A stretch of 64,000 nt of DNA from Pseudomonas sp. (GCF_017744435.1 NZ_JAGIBG010000012.1:123491-187490), one strand, 5' to 3'; shown: positions 18,339 to 28,817, counted from the first letter of the stretch. Program-made: numbers and translations. Notes: generated from the sequence alone by a model not told the origin.

Positions 18339-18357
18339 TTATCAGGTTGTCAGACAA
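18339..18357. promoter_or_regulatory. Candidate autoregulatory operator of the GntR gene
   Basis: TTATCAGGTTGTCAGACAA ends in the perfect palindrome TTGTC-A-GACAA (18347-18357). It repeats the 17 bases found before lhgO and begins 17 bases upstream of the regulator's ATG, a position that would overlap its promoter or transcript start. Confidence 0.78.
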
Positions 18358-18412
18358 TGCCTGTGGTGGGGCAGGGTTGTCAATGCCTTCTGGGGGGAAG
18401 CGGTAAGCAGGT

Positions 18413-18510
18413 CCGGCCCTTTCGCGGGCACGCCCGCTCCCACAGGTACGGCGCAGGTTTCAGAATTTGCACAATCCCTGTGGGAGCGGGCGTGCCCGCG
18501 AAGAGGCCGG
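18413..18510. repeat. Inverted pair of REP elements
   Basis: CGCGGGCACGCCCGCTCCCA and TGGGAGCGGGCGTGCCCGCG face each other across about 30 bases between the GntR gene and the small gene at 18522. Same REP family as at 1738, 28614 and 44976. Confidence 0.85.
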
Positions 18511-18521
18511 AACAGGAAGAC

Positions 18522-18875
18522 TCAGAGCTCGCTGACGAAGGTGCCGGTGCCATCGAGGATGTTCTTCAGGGTCAGCGCCACTTCCTCAAGGTCGGTCCCC
18601 GCCGAAGTCAGCACGATCTCCAGCGCCTCATCCCCTTTCAGCGCATCACGATCCCCAGCCGCCACCTCGATCAGCAGGCGTTGTGCACTCAAGGTCACCT
18701 TCAGCCCATCCAGGGTCGACGGCTCGTCATCCAGGGTCAGGTCGACGGTGTCTTCGTCCGGGTAACGGGTCAGCAGAAACATCTGCCCCTTGTCGCTGTG
18801 GCAGCACAGGGTCGCCATGTTGTCTTCCTCGTCATCGCAAGGGGTGGCGAACAGCACGGCGGTTTGGATTTGCAT
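18522..18875 (-). CDS. Conserved small acidic hypothetical protein
   Basis: 117 residues from MQIQTAVLFATPCDDEED. Soluble, with Cys residues in ATPCDDEED and ATLCCHSDKG and a strongly acidic composition (PDEDTVDLTLDDEPSTLDG). No signal peptide. The start at 18875 is preferred because upstream codons are non-conserved in character, though the ribosome-binding site is weak; MATLCC further in is an alternative. No recognisable family. It stands alone between a REP pair and the gdhB promoter region. Confidence 0.6.
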   Translation of the reverse strand: MQIQTAVLFATPCDDEEDNMATLCCHSDKGQMFLLTRYPDEDTVDLTLDDEPSTLDGLKVTLSAQRLLIEVAAGDRDALKGDEALEIVLTSAGTDLEEVALTLKNILDGTGTFVSEL

Positions 18876-19150
18876 GACTACGACTCGGGTCAAGGGAATT
18901 GAGAGGGAATTCTGACAGCCTTGCACACATCCATAAACGTAAAGTTGCCAGCCCTTGACCGAAATTGTCGCAGCCTCGCAAGCGGCAATGACCGCTCAGT
19001 CGTTAAGCTTCGGCGAGCCCTGAACGTGCCTGTCGCGTTCTACGTCTGGTTTTTACCGTCCGGCTTGCCATGGGTTGGCTATTGTTGATCCGTACATGGC
19101 GGACGTGCGCGACGCTTCAACTATTACAAAGCCCAAGCGGAGTACCACAG

Positions 19151-22100
19151 ATGGCGTTCTTCACCGCAGCCAGCAAAGCCGACTTCCAGCATCAACTGCA
19201 AGCGGCCCTGGCGCAGCACATCAGCGAACAGTCCCTGCCACAAGTGGCGCTATTCGCCGAGCAGTTCTTCGGCATCATCTCTCTGGACGAACTCACCCAG
19301 CGCCGGCTTTCGGACCTGGCCGGCTGTACCCTGTCGGCGTGGCGCATCATCGAGCGCTTCGACCCCGAATACCCGCAAGTGCGGGTGTACAACCCCGATT
19401 ACGAACGCAATGGCTGGCAATCGACCCACACCGTGGTCGAAGTGCTGCACCACGACCTGCCGTTCCTGGTCGACTCGGTACGCACCGAGCTCAACCGCCG
19501 CGGCTACAGCATCCACACCTTGCAGACCACGGTGCTGAGCGTGCGCCGGGGCGCCAAGGGCGAACTGCTCGAACTGCTGCCCAAGGGCACCCAGGGCGAG
19601 GGCGTGCGCCACGAGTCGCTGATGTACCTGGAGATCGACCGCTGCGCCAATGCCGCCGAGCTGACCGTGCTCGCCCGCGAGATCGAGCAGGTACTGGCTG
19701 AAGTGCGCGTGGCGGTGGCTGATTTCGAGCCGATGAAAGCCAAGCTGCGTGAAGTCGTCGCCGAAGTGGAGAACACCGCCTATGGCCCGGCCCAGCACGA
19801 AAAGGGCGAGGTCAAGGCCTTCCTCGAATGGCTGCTGGACAACCATTTCACCTTCCTCGGCTATGAAGAATTCACCGTCCAGGCCGACAGCGACGGTGGC
19901 CAGATGGTCTACGACGAACAGTCGTTCCTCGGCCTGCCGCGCCGCCTGCGGGTGGGCCTGACGGCGGAAGAACTGCGCATCGAAGACTACGCCGTGGCCT
20001 ACCTCAACGAGCCGCTGCTGCTGTCGTTCGCCAAGGCCGCGCTACCCAGCCGCGTGCATCGCCCGGCCTACCCGGACTATGTGTCGATCCGCCAGCTGGA
20101 TGCCGATGGCAAGGTCATCAAGGAGCACCGCTTCATGGGCTTGTACACCTCGTCGGTGTACGGCGAGAGCGTGCATGCCATCCCTTACATCCGGGTGAAG
20201 GTCGCCGAGGTCGAGCGCCGTTCCGGCTTCGACCCGAAAGCGCACCTGGGCAAGGAACTGGCCCAGGTGCTCGAAGTGCTGCCGCGCGACGACCTGTTCC
20301 AGACCCCGATCGACGAGCTGTTCAACACCGTGATGTCGATCGTGCAGATCCAGGAACGCAACAAGATTCGCGTGTTCCTGCGCAAGGACCCGTACGGGCG
20401 CTTCTGCTACGGCCTGGCCTACGTGCCGCGTGAGATCTATTCCACCGAAGTGCGGCAGAAGATCCAGCAGGTGCTGATGGAGCGCCTGAAGGCCAGCGAC
20501 TGTGAATTCTGGACCTTCTTCTCCGAATCGGTGCTGGCCCGTGTGCAGCTGATCCTGCGGGTCGACCCGAAGAACCGCATCGACATCGACCCGCAGCAGC
20601 TGGAAAACGAAGTGATCCAGGCCTGCCGCTCGTGGCAGGACGACTACTCGGCGCTGGTCATCGAGAACTTCGGCGAAGCCCAGGGCACCAACATCCTCGG
20701 CGACTTCCCCAAGGGCTTCCCGGCCGGCTACCGCGAGCGCTTCCCGGCGCATTCGGCCGTGGTCGACCTGCAGCACGTGGTGGCGTTGTCCGAGAGCAAG
20801 CCGCTGGCGATGAGTTTCTACCAGCCCCTGACCCGCCTGGGCGAGCGCCTGCTGCACTGCAAGCTGTACCACGCCGACACCCCGCTGGCGCTGTCGGATG
20901 TGCTGCCGATCCTGGAAAACCTTGGCCTGCGCGTGCTCGGCGAGTTCCCTTACCGCCTGCGCCACGCCAGCGGGCGTGAGTTCTGGATCCACGACTTCGC
21001 CTTTACCTACAGCGAAGGCCTGAACCTGGACATCCAGCAGCTCAACGACACGCTGCAGGACGCCTTCATCCACATCGTCAAGGGCGACGCCGAGAACGAT
21101 GCCTTCAACCGCCTGGTGCTCACTGCCGGCCTGCCATGGCGTGACGTGGCGCTGCTGCGTGCCTATGCCCGCTACCTCAAGCAGATCCGCCTGGGCTTCG
21201 ACCTCGGCTACATCGCCAGCACCCTGAACAACCACACCGACATCGCCCGCGAACTGACCCGGTTGTTCAAGACCCGCTTCTACCTGGCGCGCAAGCTCAC
21301 CAATGAAGACCTGGACGACAAGCAGCTGCGCCTGGAGCAGGCGATCCTCACGGCCCTGGACGAAGTCCAGGTGCTCAACGAGGACCGCATCCTGCGGCGC
21401 TACCTGGACCTGATCAAGGCGACCCTGCGCACCAACTTCTACCAGCCGGACGCCAACGGCCAGAACAAGTCGTACTTCAGCTTCAAGTTCAACCCCAAGC
21501 TGATTCCCGAGCTGCCCAAGCCGGTGCCGAAGTTCGAGATCTTCGTCTATTCGCCTCGGGTCGAGGGCGTGCACCTGCGCTTCGGCAACGTCGCCCGCGG
21601 CGGCCTGCGCTGGTCGGACCGCGAGGAAGACTTCCGCACCGAAGTGCTGGGCCTGGTCAAAGCCCAACAAGTGAAGAACTCGGTGATCGTGCCGGTTGGC
21701 GCCAAGGGCGGCTTCCTGCCGCGCCGGCTGCCGTTGGGCGGCACCCGCGACGAGATCGCCGCCGAGGGCGTGGCCTGCTACCGCATCTTCATCTCCGGCC
21801 TGCTCGACATCACCGACAACCTCAAGGACGGTGGTGTCGTGCCGCCGGCCAACGTGGTGCGTCACGATGACGACGACCCCTACCTGGTGGTGGCGGCCGA
21901 CAAGGGTACCGCGACCTTCTCCGACATCGCCAACGGCATCGCCATCGACTACGGCTTCTGGCTCGGCGATGCGTTCGCCTCGGGTGGCTCGGCCGGTTAC
22001 GACCACAAGAAGATGGGCATCACCGCCCGTGGCGCCTGGGTTGGCGTGCAGCGTCACTTCCGCGAGCGTGGCATCAACGTGCAGCAGGACCCGATCACCG

Positions 22101-24016
22101 TGATCGGCGTCGGCGACATGGCCGGCGACGTGTTCGGCAACGGCCTGCTGATGTCCGACAAGCTGCAACTGGTGGCGGCGTTCAACCACCTGCACATCTT
22201 CATCGACCCGAGCCCGGACCCGGCCACCAGCTTCGTCGAGCGCAAGCGCCTGTTCGACCTGCCGCGTTCGGCCTGGAGCGACTACGACACCAGCATCATG
22301 TCCGAAGGCGGCGGGATCTTCCCGCGCAGTGCCAAGAGCATCGCCATCAGCCCGCAGATGAAAGAGCGCTTTGCCATCGAGGCCGATCGCCTGACCCCGA
22401 CCGAGCTGCTGCACGCACTGCTCAAGGCGCCGGTCGACCTGCTGTGGAACGGCGGTATCGGCACCTACGTCAAGGCCAGCAGCGAAAGCCACGCCGATGT
22501 CGGCGACAAGGCCAACGATGCACTGCGGGTCAACGGCAACGAGCTGCGCTGCAAGGTGGTGGGCGAGGGCGGCAACCTCGGCATGACCCAGCTCGGCCGT
22601 GTCGAGTTCGGCCTGCACGGCGGCGCCACCAACACCGACTTCATCGACAACGCCGGTGGCGTGGACTGCTCCGACCACGAGGTCAATATCAAGATCCTGC
22701 TCAATGAAGTGGTGCAGGGTGGCGACATGACCGAGAAGCAGCGTAACCAGCTGCTTGGCAGCATGACCGACGAAGTCGCCGGCCTGGTGCTGGGCAACAA
22801 CTACAAGCAGACCCAGGCGCTGTCGCTGGCCGCCCGCCGCGCCCGCGAGCGGATCGCCGAGTACAAGCGCCTGATGGCTGACCTCGAAGGCCGTGGCAAG
22901 CTGGACCGGGCCATCGAGTTCCTGCCGTCCGAGGAACAGCTGGCCGAGCGCCTGGCCGCTGGCCAGGGCCTGACCCGCGCCGAGCTGTCGGTGCTGATCT
23001 CGTACAGCAAGATCGACCTCAAGGAGCAACTGCTCAAGTCGCTGGTGCCGGACGACGACTACCTGACCCGTGACATGGAAACCGCCTTCCCGCCGTCGCT
23101 GGTCAGCAAGTTCGCCGACGCCATGCGCCGTCACCGCCTGAAGCGCGAAATTGTCAGCACCCAGATCGCCAACGACCTGGTCAACAACATGGGCATCACC
23201 TTTGTCCAGCGCCTGAAGGAGTCGACCGGCATGAGCCCGGCCAACGTCGCCGGGGCCTATGTGATCGTGCGCGACATCTTCCACCTGCCGCACTGGTTCC
23301 GCCAGATCGAGGCGCTGGACTACCAGGTGTCGGCGGAAATCCAGCTGACCCTGATGGACGAGTTGATGCGCCTGGGCCGCCGCGCCACCCGCTGGTTCCT
23401 GCGCAGCCGGCGCAACGAGCAGGATGCCGGGCGTGACAGCGCGCACTTCGGGCCGAAGATCGCCCAGCTGGGGCTCAAGCTCGACGAGCTGCTGGAAGGC
23501 CCGACCCGTGAGCGCTGGATGGTGCGTTACCAGAGCTTCGTCGACGCTGGCGTACCGGAATTGCTGGCGCGCATGGTTGCCGGCACCACTCACCTGTACA
23601 CCCTGTTGCCGATCATCGAGGCCTCGGACGTGACCGGTCATGACCCGGCGCAGGTGGCCAAGGCGTTCTTCGCCGTGGGCAGCGCGCTGGACCTGACCTG
23701 GTACCTGCAGGAAATCAGCAACCTGCCGGTGGAAAACAACTGGCAGGCCCTGGCTCGCGAGGCGTTCCGCGACGACATCGACCTGCAGCAGCGGGCCATC
23801 ACCATCTCGGTTCTGCAGATGGCCGATGCCCCGGACGACATGGACGCCCGTGTGGCGCTGTGGGCCGAGCAGCACCGGGTGATGGTCGAGCGCTGGCGCG
23901 CCATGCTCGACGACCTGCGCAATGCCACCGGCACCGACTATGCGATGTACGCGGTGGCCAACCGCGAGCTGGTCGACCTGGCGCTGAGTGGGCAGGCGGC
24001 GGTGGTGCCGTCCTGA
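19151..24016 (+). CDS. gdhB: NAD-specific glutamate dehydrogenase, large (180 kDa) type
   Basis: 1621 residues, the length of the large L-GDH family. It catalyses oxidative deamination of glutamate to 2-oxoglutarate with NAD+, mainly for glutamate and arginine catabolism. The N-terminal half (about 1-700) is the regulatory ACT-like region. The catalytic core includes GGLRWSDREEDFRTEVLGL near residue 817, VGAKGGFLP, DHKKMGITARGAW and the Rossmann segment. A helical C-terminal region completes the protein. The ATG at 19151 is chosen because GGAG lies 8-11 bases before it; upstream in-frame codons are unlike protein. The gene stands alone and ends at a strong terminator. Confidence 0.96.
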   Translation: MAFFTAASKADFQHQLQAALAQHISEQSLPQVALFAEQFFGIISLDELTQRRLSDLAGCTLSAWRIIERFDPEYPQVRVYNPDYERNGWQSTHTVVEVLHHDLPFLVDSVRTELNRRGYSIHTLQTTVLSVRRGAKGELLELLPKGTQGEGVRHESLMYLEIDRCANAAELTVLAREIEQVLAEVRVAVADFEPMKAKLREVVAEVENTAYGPAQHEKGEVKAFLEWLLDNHFTFLGYEEFTVQADSDGGQMVYDEQSFLGLPRRLRVGLTAEELRIEDYAVAYLNEPLLLSFAKAALPSRVHRPAYPDYVSIRQLDADGKVIKEHRFMGLYTSSVYGESVHAIPYIRVKVAEVERRSGFDPKAHLGKELAQVLEVLPRDDLFQTPIDELFNTVMSIVQIQERNKIRVFLRKDPYGRFCYGLAYVPREIYSTEVRQKIQQVLMERLKASDCEFWTFFSESVLARVQLILRVDPKNRIDIDPQQLENEVIQACRSWQDDYSALVIENFGEAQGTNILGDFPKGFPAGYRERFPAHSAVVDLQHVVALSESKPLAMSFYQPLTRLGERLLHCKLYHADTPLALSDVLPILENLGLRVLGEFPYRLRHASGREFWIHDFAFTYSEGLNLDIQQLNDTLQDAFIHIVKGDAENDAFNRLVLTAGLPWRDVALLRAYARYLKQIRLGFDLGYIASTLNNHTDIARELTRLFKTRFYLARKLTNEDLDDKQLRLEQAILTALDEVQVLNEDRILRRYLDLIKATLRTNFYQPDANGQNKSYFSFKFNPKLIPELPKPVPKFEIFVYSPRVEGVHLRFGNVARGGLRWSDREEDFRTEVLGLVKAQQVKNSVIVPVGAKGGFLPRRLPLGGTRDEIAAEGVACYRIFISGLLDITDNLKDGGVVPPANVVRHDDDDPYLVVAADKGTATFSDIANGIAIDYGFWLGDAFASGGSAGYDHKKMGITARGAWVGVQRHFRERGINVQQDPITVIGVGDMAGDVFGNGLLMSDKLQLVAAFNHLHIFIDPSPDPATSFVERKRLFDLPRSAWSDYDTSIMSEGGGIFPRSAKSIAISPQMKERFAIEADRLTPTELLHALLKAPVDLLWNGGIGTYVKASSESHADVGDKANDALRVNGNELRCKVVGEGGNLGMTQLGRVEFGLHGGATNTDFIDNAGGVDCSDHEVNIKILLNEVVQGGDMTEKQRNQLLGSMTDEVAGLVLGNNYKQTQALSLAARRARERIAEYKRLMADLEGRGKLDRAIEFLPSEEQLAERLAAGQGLTRAELSVLISYSKIDLKEQLLKSLVPDDDYLTRDMETAFPPSLVSKFADAMRRHRLKREIVSTQIANDLVNNMGITFVQRLKESTGMSPANVAGAYVIVRDIFHLPHWFRQIEALDYQVSAEIQLTLMDELMRLGRRATRWFLRSRRNEQDAGRDSAHFGPKIAQLGLKLDELLEGPTRERWMVRYQSFVDAGVPELLARMVAGTTHLYTLLPIIEASDVTGHDPAQVAKAFFAVGSALDLTWYLQEISNLPVENNWQALAREAFRDDIDLQQRAITISVLQMADAPDDMDARVALWAEQHRVMVERWRAMLDDLRNATGTDYAMYAVANRELVDLALSGQAAVVPS

Positions 24017-24033
24017 AGCCTTGAGCTGAAATG

Positions 24034-24066
24034 AAAAGCCCCGGCAGCGATGCCGGGGCTTTTTTA
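24034..24066 (+). terminator. Intrinsic terminator of gdhB
   Basis: Stem AGCCCCGGCA / TGCCGGGGCT with a GCGA loop, followed by TTTTTTA and preceded by AAAA, so it may also serve the opposite strand. Confidence 0.93.
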
Positions 24067-24076
24067 TACGCCTGTC

Positions 24077-24116
24077 CCGGCCCTTTCGCGGCGGTTCGAC
24101 GCCGCGAAAGGGCCGG
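24077..24116. repeat. Perfect 17-bp inverted repeat between gdhB and ppsR
   Basis: CCGGCCCTTTCGCGGCG pairs without mismatch with CGCCGCGAAAGGGCCGG across a six-base loop GTTCGA. It lies between two convergent genes and could form a stem-loop stabilising the 3' end of the ppsR transcript. The CGCGAAAGGGC core is shared with the inverted repeat at 57.8 kb. Confidence 0.85.
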
Positions 24117-24123
24117 ATCAGGC

Positions 24124-24942
24124 TTACTTGAATCTGCGCTCCACGCCTTTCTCGACCAGGATCTTCGCCGAAATCTCTTCCACCGAGAAATGCGTGGAAT
24201 TGATGTTGGGAATGTTCTCGCGGCGGAACAGGTTCTCCACCTCGCGCACCTCGAATTCGCACTGGGCAAAGCTCGAATAGCGGCTGTTGGGCTTGCGCTC
24301 GTGGCGAATGGCGGTCAGGCGGTCGGGGTCGATGGTCAGGCCGAACAGCTTGCTATGGTGCTTTTTCAGCACCGCCGGCAACTGCAGGCGCTCCATGTCG
24401 TCCTCGGTCAGTGGGTAGTTGGCGGCGCGGATACCGAACTGCATGGCCATGTACAGGCAGGTCGGGGTCTTGCCGCAGCGCGACACGCCGACCAGGATCA
24501 GGTCGGCCTTGTCGTAGTAGTGGGTGCGCGCGCCGTCATCGTTGTCCAGGGCGAAGTTCACCGCCTCGATGCGTTCCATGTAGTTGGAATTGCCACCAAT
24601 CGAGTGCGATTTACCCACTGAATACGACGAATGGGCAGTCAGTTCCTGCTCAAGCGGGGATAAAAACGAAGAAAAGATGTCGATCATGAAGCCGTTCGAC
24701 GTCGCCAGGATCTCACGGATGTCCTGATTGACGATGGTGTCGAAGATGATCGGGCGCATGCCGTCGCGCTCTGCGGCAGCATTGATCTGCTGCACCATGA
24801 TCCGCGCTTTTTCCGGGCTGTCGATGTACGGGCGGGTGAATTTATTGAACGGAATGCTTTCGAATTGAGCGAGCAGGCTCTGGCCCAGGGTTTCGGCGGT
24901 GATGCCGGTGCCATCGGAGATGAAGAACGCGGTTCGTTTCAT
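24124..24942 (-). CDS. ppsR: Pyruvate,water dikinase regulatory protein (PSRP)
   Basis: 272 residues of the DUF299 family. PpsR is a bifunctional enzyme that inactivates PEP synthase by ADP-dependent phosphorylation of a Thr and reactivates it by Pi-dependent dephosphorylation. It has the family N terminus [20 protein letters not shown] and the P-loop [17 protein letters not shown] near residue 150. The ATG at 24942 is chosen because the family begins with this sequence; the frame continues upstream into the divergent promoter region. It is divergent from its target ppsA, sharing a 190-base intergenic region. Confidence 0.95.
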   Translation of the reverse strand: MKRTAFFISDGTGITAETLGQSLLAQFESIPFNKFTRPYIDSPEKARIMVQQINAAAERDGMRPIIFDTIVNQDIREILATSNGFMIDIFSSFLSPLEQELTAHSSYSVGKSHSIGGNSNYMERIEAVNFALDNDDGARTHYYDKADLILVGVSRCGKTPTCLYMAMQFGIRAANYPLTEDDMERLQLPAVLKKHHSKLFGLTIDPDRLTAIRHERKPNSRYSSFAQCEFEVREVENLFRRENIPNINSTHFSVEEISAKILVEKGVERRFK

Positions 24943-25132
24943 TTGCGATCTGGGCCTTAAGCTGATGACGTTTCTTGGATATGATAAGTTCGGTTTGCCG
25001 AATGCGGCTGTCAGCATTCTGCCATATTTTGCGAACCTATTTTCCAGGTACAGGCCACAAGCGTCCGGCCCAGTCAACGAAGGCAGGCGGGCGCCCTTGA
25101 GTTTTTCCAATACAGTTAGTGGAGAGATCACC

Positions 25133-27508
25133 TTGGTAGAGTACGTAGTTTCCCTCGATAAGCTCGGCGTCCACGATGTGGAGCATGTGGGGGGCAAGAA
25201 CGCATCCCTGGGCGAGATGATCAGTAACCTCGCTGGTGCCGGCGTGTCGGTGCCGGGCGGCTTTGCCACTACGGCTCAGGCGTACCGTGACTTTCTCGAG
25301 CAGAGTGGCCTGAACAACCAGATCCATGCGGCCCTCGACGCCCTCGACGTGGATGACGTCAACGCCCTGGCCAAGACCGGTGCGCAGATCCGTCAGTGGG
25401 TGATGGAGGCCGAATTCCCGGCTCGCCTGGATGCGGAAATCCGCACCGCCTTCGCCGAAATGTCCAAGGGCAACGACAACATGGCCGTGGCCGTGCGTTC
25501 CTCGGCCACCGCCGAAGACCTGCCGGATGCCTCGTTCGCTGGTCAGCAGGAAACCTTCCTCAACATCCGTGGCGTCGACAACGTGATCCGCGCGGCCAAG
25601 GAAGTGTTCGCATCGCTGTTCAACGACCGCGCCATCGCCTACCGCGTGCACCAGGGCTTCGACCACAAGCTGGTGGCCCTGTCCGCTGGCGTGCAGCGCA
25701 TGGTCCGTTCGGAAACCGGCACCGCCGGTGTGATGTTCACCCTCGACACCGAGTCGGGCTTCCGTGACGTGGTATTCATCACCGGCGCCTACGGCCTGGG
25801 TGAAACCGTGGTGCAGGGTGCGGTCAACCCTGACGAATTCTATGTGCACAAACAAACCCTGGAGGCTGGCCGCCCGGCCATCCTGCGCCGCAACCTGGGC
25901 AGCAAGGCGATCAAGATGGTCTATGGCGACGAAGCCAAGGCCGGCCGCTCGGTCAAGACCGTCGAGGTCGACCGCGCCGATCGCGCCCGCTTCTGCCTGA
26001 GCGACGACGAAGTCAATGAACTGGCCAAGCAGGCGATGATCATCGAGCAGCACTACCAGCGCCCGATGGACATCGAATGGGCCAAGGACGGTGACGACGG
26101 CAAGCTGTACATCGTCCAGGCCCGCCCTGAGACCGTGAAGAGCCGCGCCAGCGCCAACGTCATGGAGCGTTACCTGCTGAAAGAGAAGGGCACCGTGCTG
26201 GTCGAAGGCCGCGCCATCGGCCAGCGCATCGGCGCCGGCAAGGTCCGCGTGATCAACGACGTGTCCGAGATGGACAAGGTGCAGCCGGGCGACGTGCTGG
26301 TCTCCGACATGACCGACCCGGACTGGGAACCGGTGATGAAGCGCGCCAGCGCCATCGTCACCAACCGCGGCGGGCGTACCTGCCACGCGGCGATCATTGC
26401 CCGTGAGCTGGGCATCCCGGCCGTGGTCGGTTGCGGCAACGCCACCCAGGTGCTGAAAGACGGCCAGGGCGTGACCGTATCCTGCGCCGAAGGCGATACC
26501 GGCTTCATCTTCGAAGGCGAGCTGGGCTTCGACGTCAAGCAGAACTCGGTGGACGCCATGCCGGAGCTGCCGTTCAAGATCATGATGAACGTCGGTAACC
26601 CGGACCGCGCCTTCGACTTCGCCCAGCTGCCTAACGCAGGTGTGGGCCTGGCGCGTCTGGAATTCATCATCAACCGCATGATCGGCGTGCACCCCAAGGC
26701 GCTGTTGAACTACGCCGGCCTGCCAGCCGACCTGAAAGAAAGCGTCGACAAGCGCATCGCCGGCTACAACGACCCGGTCGGCTTCTATGTCGAGAAGCTG
26801 GTCGAGGGCATCAGCACCCTGGCGGCAGCCTTCTACCCGAAAAAGGTCATCGTGCGCCTGTCGGACTTCAAGTCCAACGAGTACGCCAACCTGATCGGCG
26901 GCAAACTGTACGAGCCGGAAGAAGAAAACCCGATGCTGGGCTTCCGCGGCGCCTCGCGCTACATCAGCGAGTCGTTCCGTGACTGCTTCGAGCTCGAGTG
27001 CCGTGCGCTGAAGCGTGTGCGCAACGACATGGGCCTGACCAACGTCGAGATCATGGTGCCGTTCGTGCGCACCCTGGGCGAAGCCAGCCAGGTCGTCGAC
27101 CTGCTCGCCGAAAACGGTCTGGCCCGTGGCGACAACGGCCTGCGCGTGATCATGATGTGCGAGCTGCCGTCCAACGCGATCCTCGCCGAAGAGTTCCTCG
27201 AGTACTTCGACGGCTTCTCGATCGGTTCCAACGACCTGACTCAGCTGACCCTGGGCCTGGACCGCGACTCGGGCATCATCGCCCACCTGTTCGACGAGCG
27301 TAACCCGGCCGTGAAGAAGCTGCTGGCCAACGCCATCCAGGCGTGCAACAAGGCCGGCAAGTACATCGGCATCTGCGGCCAAGGCCCATCGGACCACCCG
27401 GACCTGGCCAAGTGGCTGATGGAGCAAGGCATCGAAAGCGTGTCGCTGAACCCGGACTCGGTCCTGGAGACCTGGTTCTTCCTGGCCGAAGGCCAGGGCG
27501 CGGCCTGA
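25133..27508 (+). CDS. ppsA: Phosphoenolpyruvate synthase (pyruvate, water dikinase)
   Basis: 791 residues. It converts pyruvate and ATP to PEP, AMP and Pi, the entry to gluconeogenesis. The N-terminal nucleotide-binding domain is followed by the swivelling domain with catalytic His in [18 protein letters not shown] (about residue 418) and the C-terminal TIM barrel with PEP/pyruvate motifs ([41 protein letters not shown]). The start is a TTG at 25133 with GGAGAG 7-12 bases upstream; the encoded N terminus [20 protein letters not shown] matches the usual family start, and no ATG fits. The divergent ppsR encodes its regulator. Confidence 0.95.
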   Translation: MVEYVVSLDKLGVHDVEHVGGKNASLGEMISNLAGAGVSVPGGFATTAQAYRDFLEQSGLNNQIHAALDALDVDDVNALAKTGAQIRQWVMEAEFPARLDAEIRTAFAEMSKGNDNMAVAVRSSATAEDLPDASFAGQQETFLNIRGVDNVIRAAKEVFASLFNDRAIAYRVHQGFDHKLVALSAGVQRMVRSETGTAGVMFTLDTESGFRDVVFITGAYGLGETVVQGAVNPDEFYVHKQTLEAGRPAILRRNLGSKAIKMVYGDEAKAGRSVKTVEVDRADRARFCLSDDEVNELAKQAMIIEQHYQRPMDIEWAKDGDDGKLYIVQARPETVKSRASANVMERYLLKEKGTVLVEGRAIGQRIGAGKVRVINDVSEMDKVQPGDVLVSDMTDPDWEPVMKRASAIVTNRGGRTCHAAIIARELGIPAVVGCGNATQVLKDGQGVTVSCAEGDTGFIFEGELGFDVKQNSVDAMPELPFKIMMNVGNPDRAFDFAQLPNAGVGLARLEFIINRMIGVHPKALLNYAGLPADLKESVDKRIAGYNDPVGFYVEKLVEGISTLAAAFYPKKVIVRLSDFKSNEYANLIGGKLYEPEEENPMLGFRGASRYISESFRDCFELECRALKRVRNDMGLTNVEIMVPFVRTLGEASQVVDLLAENGLARGDNGLRVIMMCELPSNAILAEEFLEYFDGFSIGSNDLTQLTLGLDRDSGIIAHLFDERNPAVKKLLANAIQACNKAGKYIGICGQGPSDHPDLAKWLMEQGIESVSLNPDSVLETWFFLAEGQGAA

Positions 27509-27519
27509 TGCGGTAAATT

Positions 27520-27556
27520 GCGGGGGCGCGTCTGGCGTGCCCCCGCCTGGTTTTTT
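27520..27556 (+). terminator. Intrinsic terminator of ppsA
   Basis: Stem GCGGGGGCGCG / CGTGCCCCCGC followed after four bases by TTTTTT. Confidence 0.92.
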
Positions 27557-27610
27557 CCAGGGCGAGTTCCAGTGATGGATCACGCCCTTTTTTGTGCACC
27601 AAGCAACCTT

Positions 27611-28603
27611 ATGCAAAGCAGCAGCAACCTTTTTCCCGTGGCCCTGCTCAGTGCCGAGCGCCGCGGCGACCTCAGCGAAGACGTGTACCGGATCAAGGCC
27701 GGCAACGGCCCTGACCCCAGCGTCGAGCTGGCCGTGACCCGCCTGGGGCTGGCTGATCAAGGCCGGCCCCAAGGTGTGCCGGTGATTCTGCTGCATGGCA
27801 GTTTCTCCAATCGGCGCTTCTGGTATTCACCCAAGGGCATAGGCCTTGGTGCCTATCTGGCGCGGGCCGGGTTCGATGTGTGGATCCCGGAAATGCGCGG
27901 CCACGGCCTGTCACCGCGTAATCGCAACTGGAAGCACAACAGCGTGGCCGACTACGCCCGCGACGACTTGCCGCTGATTGCGGCATTCGTCCGAGAGCAG
28001 TCTGGCCAGGCGCCGCACTGGGTCGGCCATTCCCTGGGTGGAACCACCTTGGTGGCCGCCTTGGGTGGCGGCTTTCTCAAGGCCGGGCAGGTGGCCAGCG
28101 TGGCGCTTTTCGGTACCCAGATCAGCCGTGTCTACTGGCCGCTCAAGGTGCCACCGCTGACCTGGGGGGCGAAAATGCTGCTCAAGCGCTGGGGGCAGAT
28201 TTCTGGGCCGCGGTTCAAGCGCGGCCCGGAAGACGAGCCGATCGGCCTGGCGCTCGAGAGCATGCGCTGGCATGGCCTGTTCGGGCGCTTTGGCGACAAG
28301 CAGAACGACTGGTGGGCGGGGTTGGCCGACGTGGATGTGCCGTTGCTGGCGGTGGCTGGCGCGGGTGACTTCCAGGACCCGGTGTGGGCTTGCCGCAAGC
28401 TGTTCGATCAATTGGGTGGCGAGCGCAAGCAGTTCCTGCGCCTGGGCCGTGAAGAGGGCTTCGAGGCCTTTGGGCATGTCGACATGCTGGTGAGCAAGGC
28501 GGCGCAGGCTCAGGTCTGGCCGTTGGTGGAGCGCTGGTTGCGTGATCCGCTGTTGCCGGTGCATGAGTCGACGGTGGCGGCCGAGCCTGTGCCTGTTGGC
28601 TGA
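27611..28603 (+). CDS. Alpha/beta hydrolase (lipase/esterase-like)
   Basis: 330 residues of the alpha/beta-hydrolase fold. Visible elements are the oxyanion-loop strand VPVILLHGSFSNRRFW, the strand WIPEMRGHGLSPR, the nucleophile elbow HWVGHSLGGTTLVAAL (Ser in GHSLG), a later Asp in VAGAGDFQDP and a His in AFGHVDMLV, giving a plausible Ser-Asp-His triad. No signal peptide, so a cytosolic esterase or lipase-like enzyme with unknown substrate. The ATG at 27611 is preferred; 27575 (MDHALF) is an alternative and neither has a strong ribosome-binding site. Confidence 0.82.
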   Translation: MQSSSNLFPVALLSAERRGDLSEDVYRIKAGNGPDPSVELAVTRLGLADQGRPQGVPVILLHGSFSNRRFWYSPKGIGLGAYLARAGFDVWIPEMRGHGLSPRNRNWKHNSVADYARDDLPLIAAFVREQSGQAPHWVGHSLGGTTLVAALGGGFLKAGQVASVALFGTQISRVYWPLKVPPLTWGAKMLLKRWGQISGPRFKRGPEDEPIGLALESMRWHGLFGRFGDKQNDWWAGLADVDVPLLAVAGAGDFQDPVWACRKLFDQLGGERKQFLRLGREEGFEAFGHVDMLVSKAAQAQVWPLVERWLRDPLLPVHESTVAAEPVPVG

Positions 28604-28613
28604 ATCAACTTCG

Positions 28614-28722
28614 CCTGTGCCGGCCTCTTCGCGGGTAAACCCGCTCCCACAGGAATACCATGGGCTTGAGGAGTGTGGTGATCCAGTGGGAGCGGGTTTG
28701 CCCGCGAAGAGGCCGGTACAGG
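28614..28722. repeat. Inverted pair of REP elements
   Basis: CGCGGGTAAACCCGCTCCCA and TGGGAGCGGGTTTGCCCGCG, each flanked by CCTGT(G)CCGGCC-type arms, face each other after the hydrolase gene and before rraA. Confidence 0.87.
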
Positions 28723-28817
28723 CAAAACTTGACCGCTCAGTCCCGGATGACTGCGACGGCTTCTACGGTGTAGCCTTGGCCGATACCCGCTTTCGTTGTG
28801 ACTGACAGGAGCTTCCC

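Noticed and set aside
20042..24262. A 1406-codon open frame on the minus strand opposite gdhB
   Set aside because: Antisense of a strongly supported catalytic gene; the translation is rich in His, Gln, Val and Arg without domains.
25037..27796. A 919-codon open frame opposite ppsA
   Set aside because: Antisense of ppsA; no motif, and it crosses into the neighbouring intergenic region.
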